18,705 bases of DNA from Actinomycetota bacterium. GTDB lineage: Bacteria > Actinomycetota > Actinomycetes > Actinomycetales > Microbacteriaceae. The stretch's first letter is position 1, and each line of letters opens with the position of its first letter. Location of the stretch: positions 1 through 18,705 of the forward strand of contig WLGA01000007.1 of the NCBI GenBank assembly GCA_009703445.1. The letters run 5' to 3'. Under the pieces are notes generated by a model. It worked only from the letters and a program-made list of their open reading frames with translations. It had not been told where the DNA came from and searched no databases. A program made the position numbers and the translations under genes. This document shows, one piece after another, positions 12,716 through 18,705 of the stretch.

Positions 12716-15133
12716 TTAGTTTCCCACTGAGCCAATTACCGCGGTTTGAGGCGTTCCTGAGGCGTCGCGCTTAGCCTTCTCGCCGCGAAGTTCGATCGGC
12801 TTTCCATCGGCAGTTAGAGCCATAATCGGGTCTGAACCAGCCCACGCAAAGTAAAGCTGGTCTTCACCGCGAACGAAGCGCTGTGAGCGCACTCCACCGG
12901 TGGCGCGACCCTTGCCAGGGAACTCCGAGAGATCAGAAATCTTTAGAGAGCCGGCGTCTGTGCCCGGAATCGCTAACGAACTGTTAGCGGCTGTAACTAC
13001 GACGGCGGATTCGGCGCTCTCAACTGCACCAAAGAATACGACCTTTGCAGATTCATCTAGATTGATTCCGGCGACGCCGCCAGCAGGGCGACCCTGTGGG
13101 CGAACTACCGATGCGGAATAGTGCAGCAGCTGAGCATCGCTGGATACAAAGATTAGAGTCGACGTGTCGGTTGCTAAAGCGGCCCCAACCAGCTTGTCGC
13201 CATCCTTGAGGCTGATCACTTCGAACTCATCCTTGGCCGGGTAATCGGCCACGACTCGCTTAACCACACCCTGTTCGGTTCCGAGAGCCAACTCAGACGT
13301 CTCGTTCAGTTCGATAACCGTGAGAATTTGCTCGTCTTTCGGGAGACCTAGGAACTCGTGTGCAGAAACGCTCTTTGCTGGGTCGAACGACTCACCAAAG
13401 CTTGGCACATCCGCGGAGTGGATTCGATGAATCTTTCCGAGTGTGGTCACGAAACCGATGTCTTGGCGTGTCGAGGTGGTCACTGAAACACCTATTGCGT
13501 CGTGCTTGGTGCGCTTAGCACCACGAACTACTGTCGAATGGCCTTCGAGTCGTGACAGCATGCCGCTAGCGGTCAAAACAATCGTGCAAGGGGTATCTGC
13601 AAGTTCTGCATTCACCGACGCCGCCTTAGCCATCGTGATCGGCTTGACTTCTTCAACTTCTGAAATCAAGGTCGTTCGGCGGTCGTCACCATACTTGTCG
13701 GCAACCTCAGCCAACTCAGCACTTACTACGGCTCTCAAATTCGCCTCGTTTGCAAGGATGCGTTCGAGCTCTGCGATTTCCGAGATTAGCGTTGCCTGTT
13801 CGGTTTCGAGTTCCAACTTCGAAAACTTGGTCAACCTACGTAGACGCAGCTCGAGAATGTACTCGGCCTGAAGCTCACTCAAATCAAATACATCTCGGAG
13901 TCGCCGGCGAGCGTCATCTACTTCATCGCTGCTTCTAATGATCTGGATGATTTCATCGATGGAGACGATTGCGACAAGCAAACCTTCGACCAGGTGTAGG
14001 CGGGCCTTGCGCTTGCCGAGTCGGGTAGTGGTTCGACGTCGCGTGACCGTGATTCGGTGAGCAAGGTACACGCCGAGTAGATCGCGAAGACCCAGAGTCA
14101 AAGGTCTTCCGTCGACTAGGGCAACGTTGTTGATGCCGAATGAGTCTTCCATCGGAGTGAATCGGTAAAGCAGATCCAACACAACCTGAGGGTCGAAACC
14201 GGTCTTTAGTTCAATAACAAGCTTTAGCCCGTTCGTTCTATCGGTTAGGTCTGTTACATCGCTAATGCCCTGAAGCTTTTTGTTGTTGACGCCGTCCTTA
14301 ATCTTTTCAATGACCTTCTCGGGGCCAATTAGATAGGGGAGTTCAGTCACAACCAAACCGAGTTTGCGAGGTGAAACGCTCTCCACGGACACGCGGGCAC
14401 GAGTTTTGAATACGCCTCGACCGGTCTCATAGGCGTCACGGACACCATCCAAGCCCATGATGATGCCGCCATTTGGCAGATCGGGCCCTGGAATGTACTT
14501 CATCAGATCTTCGGTGTTGGCCTGAGGGTTTTCGAGAAGATAGCGAGCTCCTGAAACAACCTCTCGAAGGTTATGCGGAGGCATGTTCGTGGCCATACCA
14601 ACCGCGATGCCCGAGGCTCCGTTAACCAGGAGGTTTGGGAATGCCGCCGGCAACACTTCAGGCTCCGACAGCTGTGCGTCATAGTTTGGCTTAAAGTCGA
14701 CGACGTCTTCGTCCAAGCCATCGTTCATCAGCATCGCTGCTTGAGACAGTTTGGCCTCGGTATACCTCGCTGCAGCTGGGCCGTCGTCGAGGCTTCCGAA
14801 GTTTCCGTGGCCGTCGATCAATGGAACGCGAAGACTGAACGGTTGAGCCATTCGGACCAAGGCGTCATAAATCGCAGAGTCACCGTGTGGATGCAGCTTA
14901 CCCATCACTTCACCGGTGACTCGAGCAGACTTTACGTGCCCACGTTCTGGGCGCAATCCCATCTCGCCCATCTGATAAACGATGCGACGATGAACCGGTT
15001 TTAGACCGTCTCGGGCATCGGGAAGGGCACGCGCATAAATGACCGAGTACGAGTATTCCAGGAAGGATTCCTGCATCTCTTTTGACAACTCAATGTCAAC
15101 AATGCGGTGCTCTTCTGGGAAGTCGTTTTTCAT
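12716..15133 (-). CDS. parC: DNA topoisomerase IV subunit A (ParC)
   Basis: DNA-cleaving subunit of topoisomerase IV, partner of ParE. The 805 aa include the winged-helix cleavage domain with the active-site Tyr124 in AARYTEAKL. The quinolone-determining stretch HPHGDSAIYDALVRMAQ (81-97) has Ser86 and Asp90 as in sensitive enzymes. A long coiled coil follows (about 370-480, with LELRLRRLTKFSKLELE), then a C-terminal beta-propeller-like domain. I find no canonical GyrA box (QRRGGKG type), only loose echoes such as RPQGRPAGG, which fits ParC better than GyrA. The start is ATG at 15133; no clear Shine-Dalgarno sequence or -10 is seen. It is convergent with parE, so the two subunits are made from separate promoters, and divergent from the phosphodiesterase gene across 43 bp. 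Confidence 0.92.
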   Translation of the reverse strand: MKNDFPEEHRIVDIELSKEMQESFLEYSYSVIYARALPDARDGLKPVHRRIVYQMGEMGLRPERGHVKSARVTGEVMGKLHPHGDSAIYDALVRMAQPFSLRVPLIDGHGNFGSLDDGPAAARYTEAKLSQAAMLMNDGLDEDVVDFKPNYDAQLSEPEVLPAAFPNLLVNGASGIAVGMATNMPPHNLREVVSGARYLLENPQANTEDLMKYIPGPDLPNGGIIMGLDGVRDAYETGRGVFKTRARVSVESVSPRKLGLVVTELPYLIGPEKVIEKIKDGVNNKKLQGISDVTDLTDRTNGLKLVIELKTGFDPQVVLDLLYRFTPMEDSFGINNVALVDGRPLTLGLRDLLGVYLAHRITVTRRRTTTRLGKRKARLHLVEGLLVAIVSIDEIIQIIRSSDEVDDARRRLRDVFDLSELQAEYILELRLRRLTKFSKLELETEQATLISEIAELERILANEANLRAVVSAELAEVADKYGDDRRTTLISEVEEVKPITMAKAASVNAELADTPCTIVLTASGMLSRLEGHSTVVRGAKRTKHDAIGVSVTTSTRQDIGFVTTLGKIHRIHSADVPSFGESFDPAKSVSAHEFLGLPKDEQILTVIELNETSELALGTEQGVVKRVVADYPAKDEFEVISLKDGDKLVGAALATDTSTLIFVSSDAQLLHYSASVVRPQGRPAGGVAGINLDESAKVVFFGAVESAESAVVVTAANSSLAIPGTDAGSLKISDLSEFPGKGRATGGVRSQRFVRGEDQLYFAWAGSDPIMALTADGKPIELRGEKAKRDASGTPQTAVIGSVGN

Positions 15134-15176
15134 CTGGTCTCAGGTCTAGGTTTGCTGCTGTGGCAGACTATTGGTG
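15134..15176. promoter_or_regulatory. 43-bp divergent promoter gap, parC / phosphodiesterase
   Basis: Both genes must start transcription from this short gap or from within each other's 5' ends. Plus strand: GACTAT (15166-15171) lies five bases before the ATG at 15177. Minus strand: TAGTCT (15165-15170) is a TAnnnT hexamer about 31 nt before the parC ATG. They are nearly the same bases read both ways, so at best one interpretation is certain. Confidence 0.3.
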
Positions 15177-16304
15177 ATGCCTACGATGCTACCTTCCGCC
15201 CCCAAAACTCTTGGGAGGCTTTCCGATGTGTTTATCAGCGCACTCGGCTCAATTACGGGAAAATCTAACCGCCTGGGGTTTGGTAAATCAAACAAGGTTT
15301 GCGTGATCTTGGTCGACGGGCTCGGCTCCGAAAATCTAAGAACAGCTGGCGGTCACGCGCCATTCTTGAATGCCGCTCTCAAAGTATCGAAAAGCATCAA
15401 TACTGTTTTCCCAAGCACAACCGCATCTGCGATTACGAGTTTCGGAACCGCAATGTCTCCATCCGAACACGGGGTGCTCGGATATTCGGTCTTCGACCGT
15501 AAAGCCGCTTTGGTTCGCAACCTGCTCAGCGGCTGGGATGAAGAGTTCGTGCCTTCAGACTTTCAAAGCGCCAAGTCTGTTTCTGAGCTGGCCCTCGAAA
15601 ACGGTGTTCAGACGTTTACGGTCGGGCCCGCAGAATATTCGGATTCGGGATTCACCAAACTAAATATGTCTGCAGCGACCTATGTGCCAGCAAGGACCTT
15701 TGACGAACGAATCCAGGCGACTCGTGAAATCCTGGCTGGCAAACAGTCTTCGCTGACCTACCTGTATTTCCCTGAGTTGGACTCAATTGCCCATTCACAC
15801 GGAGTGGCCTCGGTCGAATGGCTCCAAAAGCTTGAGGATCTTGATTCTGCGATCAAGAGTTTGGCCAATAACCTGCCGAAGGATGCGGGGCTTCTGATTA
15901 CCGCTGATCATGGGATTGTTGACGTGCCTAAAGCCAATCAAATAATGCTTGATGAAATCGACTTGCCCGACCTAATTGCCGCGAGCGGAGATCCGCGCAA
16001 TACTTTTCTTTATTTTCAACCTGGCACAGACATCGCTGCTATGAAAGTGAAATTGGATCAGGAACTCGCCGGTCGGGTAATCGTGGCAACGGTAGACGAA
16101 CTCAAAGATGCAGATTGGCTTGCAGACGAGGTCGCAAACTCGGAATACCTACCTGAGTTGTATTTGCTGTCTACCGGTGCTTATGCCTGTTACCACCGTG
16201 GTTTTTGCAAGCCCCAGAGTTTGAGAATGGTCGGACAACACGGCTCAATCAGTCAAGCGGAGCTCTCGGTACCTTTGCTTAGGTTTGGGACAATGCTGAT
16301 TTAG
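15177..16304 (+). CDS. Alkaline phosphatase-superfamily nucleotide pyrophosphatase/phosphodiesterase
   Basis: Metal-dependent phosphodiesterase of the type I NPP (PF01663-like) group. The metal sites and nucleophile are all present: VILVDGLG (Asp47 from this start), FPSTTASAITSFGT with Thr81/Thr82 as nucleophile region, HGVLGY, LYFPELDSIAHSHG (Asp and His ligands), LITADHGIVD (Asp-His pair) and GQHGSIS near the end. It has about 375 aa and no clear signal peptide, so it is probably cytoplasmic. Candidate starts in frame are TTG 15171, GTG 15174, ATG 15177 and ATG 15186. I chose ATG 15177 because a GACTAT hexamer five bases upstream suggests a near-leaderless message. The substrate is unknown. 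Its stop codon overlaps the sepH stop codon by four bases (TTAG). Confidence 0.87.
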   Translation: MPTMLPSAPKTLGRLSDVFISALGSITGKSNRLGFGKSNKVCVILVDGLGSENLRTAGGHAPFLNAALKVSKSINTVFPSTTASAITSFGTAMSPSEHGVLGYSVFDRKAALVRNLLSGWDEEFVPSDFQSAKSVSELALENGVQTFTVGPAEYSDSGFTKLNMSAATYVPARTFDERIQATREILAGKQSSLTYLYFPELDSIAHSHGVASVEWLQKLEDLDSAIKSLANNLPKDAGLLITADHGIVDVPKANQIMLDEIDLPDLIAASGDPRNTFLYFQPGTDIAAMKVKLDQELAGRVIVATVDELKDADWLADEVANSEYLPELYLLSTGAYACYHRGFCKPQSLRMVGQHGSISQAELSVPLLRFGTMLI

Positions 16305-17344
16305 TCGTCGGTTTTTGTTCCGAAAACTATTTCATCCCAGCTAGGCATGCTCGGGCGTCCTTTTTTTGCCGGGGGAGTCACTGGCGCAGGCGCCACTTCT
16401 TCAACTGAGGCTGTTGAGCCATTCGCTTCGAGAGAATCCTCGTGCGTCTCCACAGTGGGGAAGTAATGTTCCGGTTCGGAGATAGCCTTCGACTCCACAG
16501 GCGAAGCCGCGTTCGCGTTGGCACGCTTCTTGCGAAGTGCTTCCAGAAGGTCTGCGGTCGGGCTGAGGGCCTCGGCTTCGGTTTGTTGAACCTCTTCCAC
16601 TGCCTCTTCGACTGCCTGAAGACTGCTTCGAGTCAATTCCTCGATCGAACTCACCGGTGCAACCGGCGCAATGTAGACAGGAGCTTCGGTAATCGGCTCA
16701 TCAGCTTCTACCCGAGGTAACTCGATTACTTTCGTCGAATCAACGGTTGGTTCAAGCTGACGAAGTTTTGGCGAAGATGTGACAGCAGAGAAATCTCCAG
16801 CTGAAAGCTTTACGGCGGCTTCGTTCTCCGGGGAAAGAACCAACTTTCTCTGATCGAAGGACCAGGTTGCTGATTTGCTTCCCTGAGGCGACTCGTAAGT
16901 GACCGAAACCATCCAAGGTGAGCCTTCTCGCTTGCTCGCAGTCCAGGATGCATTCGTGGCCTCGTTGGCACGGAGGCGCGATTCGAGAACCTCGCCGAAT
17001 TCAACCTGAGAAGCTTCGCTGTAGCGATCGGCTTCAACAGAGATTCGAACTGCTTGAGCGCTGGCAATTATGTGGCCAATTTCGTCGACTACGGTGAGGG
17101 CGAACTTCTCAACGTAGTCAAGGGGAACAGAGTGTCTATTTGCAACTTCTTCTGCAGAAGAACCTGCACGAACTTCATCCTGGATTTCGCGTGGCGAAAT
17201 GCTGACTGAGTCAAGCGAAACTTGACTATCGCGCTTGATTGCCGAACGCAGCGAATCGTCAAGAACTAGACGGAACTTCTCGCCACCCTGTGTTTCAAGA
17301 TTCAGGTATTCGCCGTCGTTGTCGACAAGTCGAATGTCTTGCAT
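16301..17344 (-). CDS. sepH: Septation protein SepH
   Basis: Actinobacterial cell-division protein; in Streptomyces and Mycobacterium SepH binds FtsZ and promotes its assembly. The 347 aa match the family length. The N-terminal DUF3071 domain (about 1-170) starts MQDIRLVDNDGEYLNL and contains a helix-turn-helix-like segment around SPREIQDEVRAGSSAEEVANR, then PLDYVEKFA. The middle (about 190-325) is acidic, low-complexity and probably disordered. The C-terminus ends in the basic-aromatic tail KKGRPSMPSWDEIVFG, typical of SepH. The ATG at 17344 has AAAAGGGG upstream. It is convergent with the phosphodiesterase gene, sharing stop-codon bases. Confidence 0.92.
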   Translation of the reverse strand: MQDIRLVDNDGEYLNLETQGGEKFRLVLDDSLRSAIKRDSQVSLDSVSISPREIQDEVRAGSSAEEVANRHSVPLDYVEKFALTVVDEIGHIIASAQAVRISVEADRYSEASQVEFGEVLESRLRANEATNASWTASKREGSPWMVSVTYESPQGSKSATWSFDQRKLVLSPENEAAVKLSAGDFSAVTSSPKLRQLEPTVDSTKVIELPRVEADEPITEAPVYIAPVAPVSSIEELTRSSLQAVEEAVEEVQQTEAEALSPTADLLEALRKKRANANAASPVESKAISEPEHYFPTVETHEDSLEANGSTASVEEVAPAPVTPPAKKGRPSMPSWDEIVFGTKTDD

Positions 17345-17539
17345 CGCGGACCCCTTTTCGATCTTTCACTCAGTTTGCCACTCGCAACCTTGTAAGTGCC
17401 GACATTTCTTAGGCGCGCCGCGCTTGCTTTTTCTGTGTCAAGAAGTATTTTGTGACGTAAGGCGTTGCACGTTTGCTATTACGTGATATTTGTTGCACAC
17501 TATGCACGCTCGAAGACTTTGAACCGAAAGGGTAGGCGC
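17345..17539. promoter_or_regulatory. Divergent sepH / DUF4193 upstream region
   Basis: A 195-bp gap, the longest non-coding stretch in the window. It holds two TTGCAC hexamers (17465-17470 and 17493-17498) and an inverted pair ACGTAA (17455-17460) / TTACGT (17479-17484). TATTTG (17487-17492) is 16 bp from the first TTGCAC and is a weak -10. No convincing promoter for sepH is visible by eye. Confidence 0.3.
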
Positions 17540-17830
17540 ATGGCCACCGATTACGATGCACCTCGAAAGAACGATGACGACGTCGAGTCAATCGAGGCCA
17601 TCAAAGAGCGCACTCCTGACAAGCTTTCAGGGTTAGTCGACAGCGATGAGTCAGAGCACGGCGAAGGTTTTGCCATCCCAGACGTTGTTTCTGAAGACTT
17701 GGACGTTGTTGTTCTGCCGCCTCAAGACGACGAGTTCACTTGCTCAGAATGTTTCATTGTGAAGCACCACTCGCTACTTGCTCCGAAAAAGGGCAAGTAT
17801 GGAAAAGTTTGTATCGAGTGTGAGGGCTAG
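17540..17830 (+). CDS. DUF4193 family protein
   Basis: Small conserved actinobacterial protein, 96 aa, function unknown. It starts MATDYDAPRKNDDD, a family hallmark. The body is highly acidic and it ends with two CxxC pairs, FTCSEC and VCIECEG, that look like one zinc-binding ribbon separated by the basic KHHSLLAPKKGKYGK. I chose ATG 17540 because AAAGGG (17527-17532) precedes it and family members start there. A longer frame from 17465 has upstream residues unlike the family. The stop overlaps that of the convergent DUF3093 gene by four bases (CTAG). Confidence 0.9.
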   Translation: MATDYDAPRKNDDDVESIEAIKERTPDKLSGLVDSDESEHGEGFAIPDVVSEDLDVVVLPPQDDEFTCSECFIVKHHSLLAPKKGKYGKVCIECEG

Positions 17831-18276
17831 AAGCCCAGAGCTTCTTTTAGCTTTTCTGGGTTTCTCGTAGAGAACAGCCAGTACGGAGTCGGATCCTCTG
17901 GATCATTTATTTCGATGCGGGCGAGAGTGCCTACAGAACTCTGAAAGTGAATCCACGCTCGAGGGTCGAGCTCCCTGCCACGAGCGGCAAACGCATTCGA
18001 CTTTTCAACCACCGACACCGCAACGACGAACTTGCGGTCAATCGCCGCATTTGCAACTTGAAGGCTTTCTTCTGTCACTTTGATTCGAGCCGATTTAGCG
18101 ACCATTAGCAAGATAACAAGCGCGGTTGCGCCTAAACCGGACCAAATTCCTATCGAAACGTTGATTGGCAAAAAGGTCAGCCATAATGCTGGGAATAGCA
18201 ATAAAACGGGGATGAAACTAGACCAATTAGGTAGTACCCATTCGCTGTATTGCGGTTCAATGCGCTGTTCGTTCAT
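17827..18276 (-). CDS. DUF3093 family membrane protein
   Basis: Conserved actinobacterial membrane protein of unknown function, 149 aa. Two hydrophobic segments (about 21-40 and 41-60) form a hairpin anchor, followed by a soluble domain with the family motifs ARGRELDPRAWI and DPEDPTPYWLFSTRNPEKL. It lies beside dut and DUF4193, a neighbourhood common in actinobacteria. The ATG at 18276 has AAAGGA directly abutting it, too close to act as a Shine-Dalgarno sequence. TAATCT six bases upstream indicates a leaderless message. It is divergent from dut across only 22 bp. Confidence 0.9.
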   Translation of the reverse strand: MNEQRIEPQYSEWVLPNWSSFIPVLLLFPALWLTFLPINVSIGIWSGLGATALVILLMVAKSARIKVTEESLQVANAAIDRKFVVAVSVVEKSNAFAARGRELDPRAWIHFQSSVGTLARIEINDPEDPTPYWLFSTRNPEKLKEALGF

Positions 18277-18282
18277 TCCTTT

Positions 18283-18288
18283 AGATTA
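18283..18288 (-). promoter_or_regulatory. -10 element of a leaderless DUF3093 promoter
   Basis: TAATCT on the minus strand is followed by six bases (AAAGGA) and the ATG at 18276. This is the same spacing as at pepA, the PAC2 gene and parE. Confidence 0.55.
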
Positions 18289-18292
18289 CGCT
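18287..18292 (+). promoter_or_regulatory. -10 element of a leaderless dut promoter
   Basis: TACGCT is followed by six bases (CTAAAC) and the GTG of dut at 18299. TAGATT (18282-18287) is a second TAnnnT candidate further upstream. The hexamer overlaps the opposing -10 by two bases. Confidence 0.5.
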
Positions 18293-18298
18293 CTAAAC

Positions 18299-18705
18299 GT
18301 GACCAAAAAACTCCCAGTTCTTCTTGTTTCTGAGCCAGGCCTAGAGCCTAGCTACGCCCAACCTGGCGACGCCGGTGCCGATTTACGGGCTGCCGTCGAC
18401 GCCGTGGTTCCGGCCATGGGTAGGCTAACCGTTCGGACCGGCGTTTCAATCGCCCTCCCGGATGGATACGTGGGGTTGGTCCACCCACGAAGCGGACTTT
18501 CTGCCAAGCACGGGATCACAGTCTTGAACGCTCCAGGAACCGTAGACGCCGGTTACCGTGGCGAAATTGCCGTAACCCTCTACAACAGCTCAAATGAAGA
18601 TTTCTCAGTCAGCCGAGGCGATCGCATCGCTCAGCTCGTCATCCAAGCCATAGAAATAGCAGACTTCATCGCGGTCGAAACACTTCCCGGTTCGCACCGT
18701 GGCAC
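18299..18705 (+). CDS. dut: dUTP diphosphatase (partial, cut at window end)
   Basis: Trimeric dUTPase that hydrolyses dUTP to dUMP and pyrophosphate, keeping uracil out of DNA and feeding dTMP synthesis. About 135 codons are visible. Motif I is PGDAGADL (22-29), motif II HPRSGLSAKHG (62-72), motif III GTVDAGYRGEI with the catalytic Asp83, and motif IV RGDRIAQL (106-113). The C-terminal Gly-rich motif V lies just beyond the window; the last residues GSHRG lead into it. I chose the GTG at 18299 (MTKKLPVLLV) because it gives the normal N-terminus and sits six bases after a TAnnnT hexamer, with no Shine-Dalgarno sequence. It is divergent from the DUF3093 gene. Confidence 0.95.
   Translation, partial: MTKKLPVLLVSEPGLEPSYAQPGDAGADLRAAVDAVVPAMGRLTVRTGVSIALPDGYVGLVHPRSGLSAKHGITVLNAPGTVDAGYRGEIAVTLYNSSNEDFSVSRGDRIAQLVIQAIEIADFIAVETLPGSHRG

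Larger units (their letters stand above)
18280..18297. repeat. Dyad in the DUF3093/dut promoter gap
   Basis: TTTAGA (18280-18285) and TCTAAA (18292-18297) form a perfect 6-bp inverted repeat around TTACGC. The dyad fills nearly all of the 22-bp gap and contains both -10 candidates, so it is either a consequence of two mirrored promoters or a regulator site. Confidence 0.5.

Noticed and set aside
14840..14895. Possible quinolone-resistance changes in ParC.
   Set aside because: The HPHGDSAIYD stretch has the serine and aspartate found in sensitive enzymes.
17465..17539. Upstream extension of the DUF4193 frame (25 extra codons from a TTG).
   Set aside because: The extension is unlike the family N-terminus, while ATG 17540 has AAAGGG at good spacing and starts with the family hallmark.
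1..18705. Search for tRNA, rRNA, CRISPR arrays, transposases, integrases, riboswitches and a defence or toxin system.
   Set aside because: Nothing resembling them was seen; the non-coding gaps are short and all genes belong to chromosomal core families.

Overview
The window looks like chromosomal core DNA from a small-genome, moderate-GC actinobacterium, most likely a Microbacteriaceae of the freshwater 'Luna' type (Rhodoluna/Aquiluna-like). The evidence is actinobacterial marker families (SepH, DUF4193, DUF3093, a DUF7455-like zinc-ribbon protein, a PAC2 protein, a Lys/Ala-rich SigA, and ParE next to sigA), GC that looks close to half by eye, and very tight packing. No intergenic gap exceeds about 200 bp, two pairs of convergent genes share their stop codons, and some divergent genes are only 22-50 bp apart. 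The taxonomic placement is inference. I see no tRNA, rRNA, CRISPR array, insertion sequence or prophage gene.

Layout. Positions 2-4326 (minus): pepA (leucyl aminopeptidase), then lpdA (dihydrolipoamide dehydrogenase, E3) and sucB/dlaT (E2 acyltransferase), the last two a clear operon for a 2-oxoacid dehydrogenase complex. Positions 4369-6538 (plus): a PAC2-family protein and an MFS transporter that starts with TTG 1 nt after it. Positions 6710-10246 (plus): sigA, a MurT-like Mur ligase and a GatD-like amidotransferase, tightly coupled (1-nt gap, then ATGA overlap). Positions 10232-10459 (minus): a small zinc-ribbon protein. Positions 10613-15133: parE (plus) and parC (minus), convergent, together topoisomerase IV. 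Positions 15177-16304 (plus): a nucleotide pyrophosphatase/phosphodiesterase. Positions 16301-17344 (minus): sepH, a division protein. Positions 17540-18276: DUF4193 (plus) and DUF3093 (minus). Position 18299 to the end (plus): dut, cut by the window edge.

Most of this is ordinary housekeeping. The strongest oddity is the MurT-GatD pair. The GatD homologue has serine (Ser91) where the glutaminase cysteine should be, has lost the other glutamine-handling motifs and contains no cysteine at all. MurT also contains no cysteine, so its usual Cys4 zinc ribbon is gone. Yet both frames are intact and translationally coupled. The pair therefore cannot make D-isoglutamine by the known glutamine-dependent route. 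Microbacteriaceae typically make group-B peptidoglycan, in which the D-Glu alpha-carboxyl carries the cross-bridge instead of an amide, so a re-purposed amino-acid-adding MurT is an attractive but untested idea.

A second theme is transcription. Five genes (pepA, PAC2, parE, DUF3093, dut) show a TAnnnT -10 hexamer exactly 6 nt before the start codon and lack a convincing Shine-Dalgarno site at usable spacing, which is the pattern of leaderless mRNAs. Two divergent pairs pack both promoters into 42 and 22 bp, the second with -10 boxes overlapping inside a dyad.
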